A DNA stretch of 64,000 nucleotides from Mortierella sp. BCC40632 (lineage: Eukaryota; Mortierellomycota; Mortierellomycetes; Mortierellales; Mortierellaceae), in contig WAEK01000002.1 in NCBI GenBank assembly GCA_011634665.1, positions 2,010,001 to 2,074,000 of the forward strand, written 5' to 3'. Shown one piece after another: positions 32,653 to 43,667 of the stretch. Each line of letters begins with the position of its first letter. Positions within the stretch are counted from its first letter, which is position 1. The notes under the pieces are model-generated. The model searched no databases and was not told the DNA's origin. It saw only the letters and a program-made list of their open reading frames with translations. Position numbers and translations under genes: made by a program.

Positions 32653-33029
32653 ATGGCAGGACCTTCGCTTCGAACCAAGGGCAACACCAAGTCCAAGAGT
32701 ACCAACAGTAGTTCCTCAGTGGCTACATCGACATCATCTACCTCATGGACCAAGGGAAAAGATGCATCATGGACCTCGACTACAACCACCTCGACGATGA
32801 CAACTACCGTTTATGACAATGGAAGCAAAGTCGAAGCATCAGGAACCAAAAAGAGTTCTACTACAACCACTACCACATCCTCCAAGCTATCGCTGGCCGT
32901 CCACCGGTACTCGATTTGGCTTGAAGAAAACCAACTCAAGAGATATGCTCCATGGATCGCAATTGCTATTGCTGTCCTAGTTCGTTGCACCGTCAGTCTT
33001 GGACCCTATTCAGGTAACAATCAATTTGG

Positions 33030-33066
<37 letters not shown>

Positions 33067-35030
33067 AACCTTCTCCTATGGGTGGAACAAAGTGTAGAAC
33101 TAGTAGGAAAAAGAAAAAGAGAAAAGCAACTCTAATATCAATCTCTTCTCTTATATATATATAAAAAGGAATGGGTATCCCTCCAAGATTTGGCGATTAT
33201 GAAGCACAAAGGCATTGGATGGAGTTGACGTTGCATCGTCCGATCCGAGAGTGGTATTCGGACAAGTCCAAGTGGTGGGATCTGGATTATCCACCTTTGA
33301 CTGCCTACGTTTCCTGGATCTGTGGTTACTTGTAAGAAAAAAAAAAAAAAAAGAAAAAAAGAAAAAAGAAAAGAAAAGAAAGAAAAGAGTATTTCTTATT
33401 GCTAGGTTTAATCAAGAAAAGGGAAGCAATGGCCTAAACATTTCTAACCAGTGCTCCCTCACCTCACTCCTAATACGACTTCTAGTGGAAACATGATCAA
33501 CCCTGAATGGTTTGCATGGGAAACCTCTCGCGGATATGAATCTCAGGATGCAAAGCTCTACATGCGAATCACGGTCATTATTTTTGATTTGATTGTCTAT
33601 CTTTCTGGCGTCATCATCTTTGTCCATCGTTGGTTCGCCAACAAGCCTTGGACGCGTCAACACACGGCATTGATCTTGATCCTCATGCAGCCCGGCCTCA
33701 TCTTGATTGACCATGGTCACTTTCAATACAACTCTGTCATGTTGGGTCTCGTTCTCTGGGCTGTAGCTTGTTTCTTGGGCGATCAGGATGTGCTTGGAAG
33801 CATATTCTTCTGCCTTGCATTGGGATTCAAACAAATGGCGCTCTACTTTTCGCCCGCTGTATTTGCGTACTTGCTCGGAAAGTCGTTCCGCCAAGGCTTT
33901 TTGGGATGGTAAGATGCAGGGAGTCTCTACACCACGACAAAACAAAAAAAAAAGTCAACGAGTTTCAAAAACTGACAGCACGCGTTTTTTATTTGGATTT
34001 TCAATAGTATCTGGAAGCTGATTAAGCTCGGGGTCACAGTGATCTTGACTCTGGGCCTTCTTTTTTCGCCGTGGCTTCAGTCTAAAGAGGAAATCCTTCA
34101 AGTCCTCAACAGGATCTTCCCTGTCTTCCGTGGTCTTTATCAAGATAAAGTCGCAAATATCTGGTGTGCTGTCAATGTGGTCGTCAAGCTTCGTGAAATG
34201 TTTGACATTACAGTCCTTCTTAAGTTCAGGTAAAGAACGGGAACGTCGTTTTATGAATCCAACATTCCAATATCACTGGTGCTCTCTCGTAGTACTCATT
34301 CATCTGGCTCCTTACCTTATCCTGAATTGCCAAATTGCCAATCATTTAGCACCTTGGCCACTCTGCTAGCCTTCCTTCCGTCGTGCCTTCACTTGATTGC
34401 CAAGCCCACTAAGCGAGGATTGATCTATGGCTTGATCAATGCCTCGCTCTCATTCTTCTTGCTCTCCTTCCAAGTGCATGAAAAGTCGATCCTTATCCCT
34501 GCGCTTCCCGTCACATTGTTGATCATGGATGAGCCTGCGACGGCATCGATCTTCAACACAATGGCAATGTTTAGCATGTTCCCACTCCTCCGACAAGAGG
34601 CTTTGGAACTTCCTTATTTTGTATTGCTCGGGTTCTGGATCTGGATGACCTGGGGCACCTTTAAGAATGCTTCCAAATTGCTGGGACTTGCGGCTGCTGT
34701 AAGTGAGAGTGTCATTGGGAGATGGCTGCTTGATCTGTTCTAGCATCTTTTCTAAGAGAAGTCTCCCCCTGTATCTAACTAAACCAATTTGCTCCGCGTT
34801 CTTCCTGGTTTCAATTGCAGCTGAATCTTTTGGTCATGGTGTCGATCCATCTGGCAGAGTTCCTAGTCCCTCCACCTGCTCGGTACCCAGACATTTATCC
34901 AGTCATGAACTCTTTGTGGAATGCCGCTGGATTCGGACTCTTCTGGCTCTTTTTCAATTATCGTCAGTTCACACTCGTGAACACACCCAAGATGGGATTG
35001 AGAGTGACCAAGTCTTCGAAACTGGAGTAA
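32653..35030 (+). CDS. ALG6: Dolichyl-P-Glc:Man9GlcNAc2-PP-dolichol alpha-1,3-glucosyltransferase
   Basis: ER membrane enzyme adding the first glucose to the lipid-linked N-glycan precursor. Six exons: 32653..33013, 33169..33331, 33486..33908, 34008..34229, 34350..34698, 34821..35030; 575 aa. The Thr/Ser-rich N-terminal ~75 residues are followed by a multispanning ALG6/ALG8 fold. Signatures: [78 protein letters not shown] and FQVHEKSIL. The R(G)YES and DHGHFQYN forms favour ALG6 over ALG8. Intron 1 holds a 35-nt A run. All joins are GT-AG and phase-consistent. Converges on DID2. Confidence 0.93.
33030..33064 (+). repeat. 35-nt poly(A) tract in ALG6 intron 1
   Basis: Uninterrupted A run close to the 5' splice site of the intron. 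Confidence 0.95.
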
Positions 35031-35371
35031 TTCTTTTCTAGTTTGCTGTTTGTTCTCATGTGAGGCTCCGATTCAGGAGCCGAGTGATCAATAGAGATCG
35101 AATCCCACTAGGGATGTCATCAAAGCATGTTGCGATAAATCATTCTTTATAAATCAAGAGGACAGCAGGAGTCCATGTCACCAGGGAGGACGATGGTTCC
35201 ATTCGAGATATGTTCTTGGATTATGATGTCCCTCCCTCCTTCCCTTTCTTTTATATACGAGCTTGTGATCTCTCCGATCGTCTTCTGCGCATGTGTACTT
35301 GTCCTGCGACGACCTGGTATTTCGATTGCGTGAACTTCTCTACCTTCTCATTCTCGTCACTATCCTTCCCA
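35031..35371. other. Convergent intergenic ALG6/DID2
   Basis: 3' flanks of two converging genes; no repeat or further gene seen. Confidence 0.6.
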
Positions 35372-36499
35372 TTATCCACGCAGAGCTCGAAGTCTCTCCG
35401 CGAGCTCATCCTGTTCTTTCGCTTCTTCCTTATTGCTTTGAGTCAAGAGGGTATCTGGGGCATCCTCCATCACATTCTTAAGCTTCAGTCCATGCTCGTC
35501 CGCCACTTGTTGCATCAATGTATCGACCTCATCCATGGGTGTTGTCAATGCCGATTGGTTGCTCATTGTATTCTCCATGTATTGTGTCTGCACATCCAGA
35601 TTCTCAAACTGTTCCTCAAACTTGTCCATCACGAGAGAGATCTTTTCCAGATTCATGGATTCCATTGCCCTGTCCATGCCCTTGACGACACTGGCCATTG
35701 ACATGGTGACATTTCGCATGGTGACAGCTGTCTGAACTCTGCTAGCAACGGCATCGATCCTGGAGGAAAGGCGTAAGAGGTTAAGAGCCTCGTTCTTTTT
35801 CCGGATGGAGTTGGCAGCATAAATCCTCGCGCCTTCCATATTGCTTTGCTCAATCGCCTATTTCGTTTTTTTTTGTTGTCACGTCATAGGATCAGGTCAG
35901 TTACAAATAGGGCGCTCAAGAGCATATGGATAGCAACAACAACAAAGTTGTCATCAGTACCTTCTTAAGCTTGTTCTTTTCGATGCCTTCTTCTTTTGTG
36001 CATCTCTTGGCCTGGCGCTGAAGTTGCTTGGTTGTGAACTAGGTCAGTCAAGAAAGAAGGGGTAGAGGGAGAAGTGGAAAGAACATGTCGTTCAAAGCTA
36101 GGGCTGATTAGACTTGGGAAAAGAACTCAAAAGGAAGTTCTTTTGTTTTCTTTTCTTTTCTTGGGGCAGGTGACCAGAGAGAGTCCTTTGGAGGCGCCTC
36201 TGTCTCGCATTGAAAAAATCAGCGACTCATGGTAGGACTGGCGGTTTGTCCATGACCTTTTCCTTTTGCATCTATCCCTCCTCTTTCTCCCTGTCCCCAT
36301 CCAATGCTGTTTTGTACAATTCCATACTTTGAGTTGAAAAAGGCTTTCTGCTCGTGGATAGAGAGTAGAGATGAAGAAGGTATTTAGTAACGTATTCTTC
36401 TACTTTCAGGCTCCGAGTAAATGTGGAGGCGTGGAAGACATGATGGCCAAAGTAGTTACAATCGTGGTTTATGGATGACATACTTTCCAGATTGCTCAT
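35372..36499 (-). CDS. DID2: ESCRT-III-associated protein Did2/CHMP1
   Basis: Charged multivesicular body protein 1, which regulates ESCRT-III disassembly by recruiting Vps4 at endosomes. Exons in gene order 36499..36484, 36347..36328, 36038..35961, 35857..35372; 199 aa (yeast about 204). Two microexons of 16 and 20 nt encode MSNLE and KSLFQLK; both are needed to restore the conserved N-terminus MSNLEKSLFQLKFTTKQLQR. The core reads ARIYAANSIRKKNEALNLL and SRVQTAVTMRNVTMSMASVV. The C-terminus EQDELAERLRALRG is the MIT-interacting motif that binds Vps4. Identity is secure; the microexons are inferred from phase and conservation. Confidence 0.93.
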
Positions 36500-36793
36500 G
36501 GTGTTTAACTACTATATGAATTAATGAATGAAAAAATGGGGGTGGGGTAGGTAGACAGAGAAAGAACGCGGCTACTGAAGAGGAAATGAGAGGAAAGAAA
36601 AGGGTGAAAAAAGACAAAAAAGAGGGGATGTCCATTTGCCTTGGCATCGACTTGCATTGGAGGCAAAGTCGTCTTTGCAAAGCCACCCATTGGATGCACT
36701 TGACTGAATAAAACCACACGCGAATCTCATCACCAAAGGTTTCGAACAGAACAAGAACCAAACACCGGTGCTGAACAACCTTGCACCAGCGTT

Positions 36794-37957
36794 ATGTCCT
36801 TTCGCCAAACCATTGTGAAGAAAATCCAGGCACTGAATCGTCAGACAAGGTATTTTGGAGTGATTAGAGCACTTGTGTATGAGAGGGAAAAAAAAAGATT
36901 TACTTGATTGTTTTTTTATGCTTTGTAAGATCGTCCCATATTGAACTCATCACTCTTTTCCTCTATCCCTCCAGTCAAACTCAATCCGAAAACATGGGCG
37001 ATTCTGATTTCGAGAGCGAATCCAACAACTTGATGGATATTTCAGCGGAGAATCTTAACAGTAACAACCTAGATATCGAGGAATCGGAAGACTTGGTACC
37101 CTCCCCTTCAGCAACCAAGGGGTCCTCAGTCAACTCACCAGCTGGAACTATTACAAAGTCAACCTCGTCTACCGACGCCACCATCACCACTGCTGCAGCT
37201 GAGCCAAACTTTGATATGTCAACAGCGGGTCGCATTAAGAAGACAGGCACCAAGATGACAAAGGCACAAGAGCATTATCGAAGCGTCCTCGCGCTCGCCC
37301 TGCCAGAGGGCTCGCATGTTACAGGAGATGCTCTGGATCGGCTATCTCACCTTTACGCGACCATCGTGAAGGACGCGAGCAATGCTGCTGTCAATGCTGC
37401 TATCACCAAAATCTCCAAATTGCCAATGTCTTCAGCACCATCGACTAAGCCAGAGCCAACCGCCTCCAAGGCAGCTCTGGCCAAGAACAAGAAAACGCGT
37501 CCAGCAACCGCGTCAGCACCTTTGAGCAAGTCCACTCATGCTGGAAAGAAGGGCAAAGGTAGGGAGAATCGGGGAGTCCTCTGCAAGTCATGACGTCAAT
37601 GGAACAATGACGGACATGAATAGCTGATGCTGTCTTTCTCTTCTAGGCTCAAGTCTTAAAGCAGCCTCAGAATTCCGCAAGAAAACCGCAAGCGTGGCAA
37701 ACAAGAAATCATCCAGAAAAACTGTAGATATTGAAATGTCAGAAGCTAATGGGGAAGAGGAGGGCGATGAAAGCATGGAAGAGGAATTTGAAGTCGAGTC
37801 TATTGTCAGCCACAAACATGTCCGTGGAAAGGTGATGTTCCGAGTCAAATGGGTCGGGTATCCGACGAGTCAGAATACTTGGCAAGATCAGGACAGCCTT
37901 ACAGGATGCAAGGATCTATTGGAAGAGTATATCAACCAGCACAAGCTCGACGTTTGA
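36794..37957 (+). CDS. Chromodomain protein (HP1-like single chromodomain)
   Basis: Probable chromatin reader. Exons 36794..36849, 36975..37558, 37647..37957 give 316 aa; the first exon (MSFRQTIVKKIQALNRQTR) is inferred from a GTATTT donor and phase match, and translation could instead begin at the internal ATG 36994 (291 aa). The C-terminal ~55 residues form a chromodomain: EEFEVESIVSHKHVRGKVMF, then VKWVGYPTSQNTWQ, ending LEEYINQHK. The aromatic cage is F, W, W instead of the usual Y, W, F/Y, so methyl-lysine binding is likely but not certain. The middle is Ser/Thr/Lys-rich with a predicted helical AQEHYRSVLALALPEG segment. No chromoshadow domain is present, unlike canonical HP1. It shares a ~295-bp divergent promoter with DID2. 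Confidence 0.78.
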
Positions 37958-38750
37958 TAGGTCAAGGACGGGGTTATGAGTGAAGGGTAGCGGAAGAGAC
38001 GAAGGGAAGGATGGTCTCTTTTTTTTTTTTTTTTTCTTTTTCGTGGAAAAAAAAAAAAAAAGGAAAATAGTAATAATAAAGAAAAAAAAAGGATCAGATA
38101 ACCCAAAAGCAGTTGTCTTCATTCATCTTCCTTGAAGGAGATTTGACAGAAGTACCTGAGCAATCATCATGTCCTTTTCCACCAGTACACAGTTGTAAAA
38201 CTGGTTCTACTGCCATGTTTTTCTCTTTCCTCATTTTTCTTTTTACCGCAAAGTGGTTGGCGTGGGCCTCTTCTACTCACCCTTGGATTGCAACCTCATG
38301 TTAACCCAAAGAAGGGGCGAGTTGTCATCTCTTTTTTTCTTTTTTCTTTTTTTTTACTGCATAGTCTGAAAGAAATCCATGGGTACTCCAGTCAGTTTCA
38401 TCTTTTTCCTTCTCATGGACAAAAACCCTGCCTCCACTGAGGGAAAGTGATCATGAAAGAAGGATAAAGGAAGAGCAAAAAAAAAAAAAAAAAGAGAGGG
38501 AGAGAGAGATCTCTAGATGAAATTCTCCATGCTGACTAGTCCAATCGCAGTGGATCAATAAAGAGATGGGCAACAGGCACGACTACTTGGGACGAGATGC
38601 CAAAAGAAAGGATCAACTCATGGCCATGCGCAACCAAACAAAGGAAAGAAAAGCAAAAGCAAAAAGAGATGGCAGGGGACCAAGGTATTTGCAGGTGTGT
38701 ATGAAAAGGTATGGAAGAAAGAAGGAGCTTCCCCTGTCTCATATCTCAAC
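37958..38750. other. Convergent intergenic chromodomain/Dep1 region
   Basis: Contains T and A runs facing each other (38019-38060), an A run at 38478-38493 and purine-rich DNA. An open frame at 38566-38982 is Lys-rich and overlaps the minus-strand last exon; it is taken as a chance frame. Confidence 0.5.
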
Positions 38751-41700
38751 TCAACATGGTTCAAAAAACAAGCCGCCCTTTTCTTTATTCAGGAAACGAG
38801 ATGGAAGGAAGAGAAAAAAGAAAAAAAAAGAAAAAAAAAAGAAAAAAAGAAAAAAAAAGATAGAAAGAAAAAAAAATGCAAGCTCATCATGGTTTGGGTT
38901 GGGTATACACAGTTTACGACCCTTGAATAATCCAAGGTGTAGCCTCGTCTTGGAACCATCCGTTCGTTGTAACATAATCTAGTTCATATCATCAGACAAA
39001 AAAAAGAAGTTTGGAGTCAGTGTCCTAACCTGCTAGCATCTCGGGCTCGCAGTCTCACGCGCTCACGCGGCTCAATAATGAAAATCCTGTTTTTTTTTTT
39101 TTTTTTTTTTTTTTACCTCATCACTAGCCAAATAGAGATACTTGGCATGGTACTTGCCAATAGCAGCATCGAGCACGACAACAGAGTCATTGGGGTAATA
39201 CCAGATGTTGTCAATCATACATCTAGGACCGTCTACATAGATCTCTACTTCTCTTGGACCTAAGAATGAATGGGATTGATAATCATAAAACTGTCAGCGA
39301 CACTTGATCAAACCAAAAGTCGGGGTCCTACTAACAAGATCTACAAGTGCACAATTCGAGATAAATGAAACACGGCTTGCCATAGTATCCTCCAGGGGGT
39401 TGCATGGAGGGTGGAGGTGGTGGAGGCGGGAAATCAACGGCATTCGACCATCGGTTATTGTTATATACAGGCCGTGCGGACGACGAAGTGGAAGATGAAT
39501 TCGAAGGCGGGACAGGTATGGAAGGTGGGTGATGAGGATTGTTTAGGTGATGGTGAGGGTGGTGCTGCTGCTGTTGCTGTTGTTGTTGTTGCTGTGGGGG
39601 AAGAAGGTGACCGTGTGAACCTGGAGCAGACCGCATCATATGAGGCTCGTGCTCGATAGCCGGCATGCGGTGTTGTACAGGACGAGGAAGCTAGTTGTAG
39701 ATTCAATGAGTGGAAAAACACTCCCTTTGGCTTAGTTCTTTCCCCCCTTTTCTTACTGTTTCTTCTACAGAATACGAGTTGTGAACTGATTAGGATCACT
39801 TGCGGGTGGGCTCGTGATCAATTACCTCCATAGCCTCAAGGTCGTGGTCAAGTTCAGCGCTGGTGACCATGCCTGGTTTGGCACTAGCGGGGAATCCTCG
39901 GTGCTCGTTTACAATCTTCAGTTCATTAGCCTCTATCCTTCTGTATTTTCTTGATCGCACGAGTGCCGACTTTTCAGAAATGACTTTTTGTGTTTTGATA
40001 TCAGAGGGAATGGATAGCAGGTTAATGCAATGAGCGTGCATCGTCACAGTAAAAAGAGAAGAGAAAATTGAAGCTTCAAACATTGAATACCACCTACCAT
40101 TGGAGCAGTAAGTGGTTGTAGAGAGATCGAGCTCGAGTTTCAGCTGTCGCTGTTTCTTGCCAAGGGTACGCATCATGTCCACACGGACATTACGTTTGGC
40201 GGACTAAAGGGAATATGGTACATCAAAGGAAGAGAGAGAGAGAGAAAGAAAGAGACAGAGTCATTCAGTCGGGTCGCCATAGGAGGGGCTATTCACTTCA
40301 AATCCCGAACAGAGTGCTGCATGCCCAATAGGAGCTCAGTGAGCTAGTCTTGTGTGTTCCTCGTGAAAAAAAAAAAAAAAAAATGATATGTGCAATGGGC
40401 AAGGTATTCTGCGATATCGTATTCGTGCTGAGCAATATCTGTTTTGTACTTTTTACCCATGTCGGCTATTCTCAGGCGCTGTTCTCGCTTATGTTCGATC
40501 TCTTGCATCAATGCTGTCAGCTCTGGATGTGTGCCTAGTTAGATAGACGGGGTACGGTATTATCACAGGGTTAAAATCCTCAATGATAAACGCTATCGCT
40601 CATAATGGGACATATCACCTCCGTTTCGTCCGTACCTGCATGGATCATTTCGACCTCTCTTTCCAGTTCCAGCATTCGTTCCTCGTACATCCTATTATAC
40701 AAGCAGTCATACAAGATGAATAAAAGAAATGTCGTATGCGATAACCCAATAGGTTCATATTTGAGCAGTCGTCGTACTTGTCTCTGAGACTTGCAAACTC
40801 TACTTCAATGCTTGTCAATGCCTCCAGGGCATCCTTATGAAGCTGTTTTGTTTCTGCATCTAGTCCATTGTTGAGACATAGAGGCAGATATATGGGTCGT
40901 CGTATAAATATTGCAGGTTGAGCACAGTAACAAAGCAGGCCATTACATTTAAATCATAAACCGATGCCTACCTTCTTCTTCACCCGCATCTGCTTCTTCT
41001 TCTTCATCATCTGCTGCCTTTTCTGCATCTTCCTCGTGTGCTTCCGATTCAGTCTCCTTGTCCGACTGGGTTATACCTGAAGTACCAGAAGCATTTCGCT
41101 TGCGTTCCGGTGAGTCTGATTGCTGTCGAGAACGGCCATTAGGTGTCTGCTGAGTCTCTTCCTCTTCCTGTTCAGGCTTGGCGAGTAGTAGTTCCTTCTT
41201 TTCCGATTCTTTGTTGTCTTCCTGAAGGGATCGCTTGCGTCCAGCCGTGGCCACCGAGACCTTGTTATTTCCTGATGAAGTAGGCGTGCTTGTGGTTCCA
41301 GTCTTTGAGCTGTCGTTCTGATTAATCTTTGCCTTTGAGATGTGTTCTTCTTCATCCGAATCGTCACTGTCTTCAAAGTCCGAGAGTTCAGAGAGATCGT
41401 CGCCACTATCCTTGAGCTCTTCTTCGGTTGCCGATGGTCGATTCAGAACAGGCTTTTGAGGAGGAGGTGGCGGAGCAATGTCTTTCTTGGTGGCTTTTGA
41501 TTTCGAAGGCGGCTCATCCTCCTCATCATCCCCATCGTCCTCAATATCTTTGTCATCCCCATCCTCAGCATCAGCATCAGCATCCTCCTCGTCTTCCTCA
41601 TCTTCATCCTCATCGTCGTCGTTATCACTGCCATCAGGCTCAGGAAGGTCACTGTCAGAGTCGTCGGAGAGCGCTGTTCTAGAGCCCTTGGTCTGGCGTT

Positions 41701-42430
41701 CACTTGCGCTGTCTTCATGTGCATTTGAGTCGTGATCTTCGGACTTTGAGGTAGTGGCTGGAGAGGCTCTATCGGGTGTATCCCGTGCATGGCTCGACTT
41801 TTGTTTGTTGTTTCGCTTTGGAGTCCTTTCCTCTTCTTCATTGTCGTGGTCTTCATCTTCATCCTCCTCTTCGACCTCTTCCTCTTCCTCTTCCTCTTCC
41901 TCCTCTTCCTCATCTTCATCACTAAATCCATCCTCACCATTCCCGACTTCAGTATCCTCAGTATCTTGATCCATGTCATAGTCATCCAGTGCACCATCCA
42001 AGAGCCCGCCATCAAGATCTTCCTGGCTGATTGCTTGACCCATTCCATTATTGCTCTTTGGAGACACGCTCTCCATCTCGGGCGTCTCTGTCTCTTGAGC
42101 AGCGGTGCCTGTTGGTTCCTCCTCTGAACCCTTCATGTCCTCGTCCTCGTCAGGCTTGGTGGATGGCGACCGAGCACCATCGGCTGATGTGTCCATGGGT
42201 TCATGATCATTGTCAGCGCCCTTTGCTGTTGACTGAGCTTGTGTCAGCTCCTGACCTTGGGTGTTGGTTGGGCTTGTGGCCGAGCCATGGATAGCGTCTG
42301 ATTCCTTGGTTTCAGTGAGGTCCTTGGAAGGGGCCATGTTCTTGTCCTTGTTGTTGTTTTTCATGTCTGAGAGTGCTGACGGCGCGGCAGAGGTCTTCTT
42401 GTCTGTCCTGAGCGAGGCGACTTCCAGCAT
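38751..42430 (-). CDS. DEP1: Sds3/Dep1/BRMS1-family subunit of Sin3-Rpd3 histone deacetylase complex
   Basis: Predicted structural subunit of the Sin3/Rpd3L corepressor. Exons in gene order 42430..40972, 40859..40778, 40691..40636, 40534..~40401, 40203..40098, 39983..39826, 39690..39336, 39259..39117, 38978..38751; about 906 aa. Exon 1 is a very acidic ~485-residue region with Glu/Asp runs, Dep1-like. The Sds3 core is a coiled coil: TKQLHKDALEALTSIEVEF, MYEERMLELEREVEMIHAGT, HPELTALMQEIEHKREQR. The C-terminus has a His/Gln/Pro-rich stretch, then YYPNDSVVVLDAA...LYLASDE and RTDGSKTRLHLGLFKGRKLCI, like the SUDS3 tail. Two doubts: exon 4 has no GT donor where the frame needs one, and the last exon reads into a Phe-rich tail made by a T tract, so the true 3' end may differ. 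Confidence 0.72.
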
Positions 42431-43254
42431 AGTATACTCGATTGGGCGGGAGTGATGTAAGAATGTGGCTCTGGGACGTGGCAGGAGGAGCACGGTCGTG
42501 CAGAGCTTGTTCGGGGTGCGTGTCCTCGTTTTCCCCTGTGTTGGCGACGACAACGCAGAGCAATTAGCAGACGATATATCACGCGCAGACGCAGGGCGGT
42601 TGGGTCTTGGAAAAAAAAAAAGACGATCCTGTCTGTGGCAGCCAAATAATAATAAGAAAAAAGGGCTCCTTCTGGATCCAGATGTGTCCCGTGTTCCCGC
42701 TTGGTTGACTTGTTCAAGGTGCGAGCAATCCTATGGGAGAATGTATCAGGACATAGAGTGTGTGAGGAGACGTATATTTTCAGTGGGGAATGTTTTCCTG
42801 CGCCCTTTGGGCACCTTTTTCTCAGGACGAGCGTCTGTCGGAACAGAAATACATACCTCTTGAGCAGTCGACAGGAGAGTGCACGTAGAGCAGAATGAAG
42901 GACCTGGGAAGGTGCTGATGGCGACGAGAGTGATAAAGGTGATGTTAGCAGCAGGAACGATGGGCGTTGGGACAAGGATGATGGGGTCTAAGTGGAGACT
43001 GGACTGGAATGATCGTTACGCTGGGGTCGAGTAGGTGGGCGGCAGCGAAAGGGAGGGGACCGGCAGGAGTAGTGCAGGGAAGGTGGGGCGAGAGAGAGGC
43101 GCGGGAGGGAAAGGGATGGAAACGATGGATCGGATCCGCAGGGCGGAGAGAGCGAGGGGTGCCAATCGATGGGTGGGACGCAGGGCAAGAGTGGGTTCGA
43201 GCGAGAAGCAAAAAGGAGCGAATGAGAAAGAGAGAGAGAGAGAGAGAGAGAAAA

Positions 43255-43295
<41 letters not shown>

Positions 43296-43667
43296 AGAGA
43301 GAAAGAGAGAGAAATTAGAGAACAGACAGACAGACAGACAGACAGACGGACAAACAGAAGACTGGCAAGGCTGGCCCAGCTTACCCGTGGTGGGAGTTGG
43401 GGGGGGGGATAGGCACGCCGTGCACGCCTCCAGCGGGGTATGATGATGAGAAGGGGACCGTCGCTCTCGCTCTCTATCTGCTCTGTGTCGCTGTCCACCC
43501 CCTCCTCTCCACTGGCGTCGAGGACGGTGCTTTTTGCCAGGCCTCTGCCCTGTGTTGAACAAGCCACTGAAAACAACTGGCAGCAAAAAAGAAAAAAAGC
43601 ATGCCTCCCTCAATGCCTGACCAGTGCCTGCCCTCCACTTCGCCTTCGCCATCCTCCATCCTTCATA
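42431..43667. other. Divergent Dep1/NOP12 promoter region
   Basis: 1.2 kb upstream of both genes. Holds an A run (42610-42620), a GA dinucleotide tract (43226-43293) and a GACA tetranucleotide array (43321-43347). Open frames on both strands here are repeat-driven (Ser/Leu-rich or Arg/Glu-rich) and not supported. Confidence 0.6.
43226..43347. repeat. (GA)n tract followed by (GACA)n array
   Basis: GA units interrupted by a ~14-nt A run, then about six GACA units, in the Dep1/NOP12 intergenic region. Confidence 0.9.

Noticed and set aside
43009..43443. Arg/Glu-rich open frames over the GA/GACA tract
   Set aside because: Simple-repeat translation; all frames on both strands are open here.
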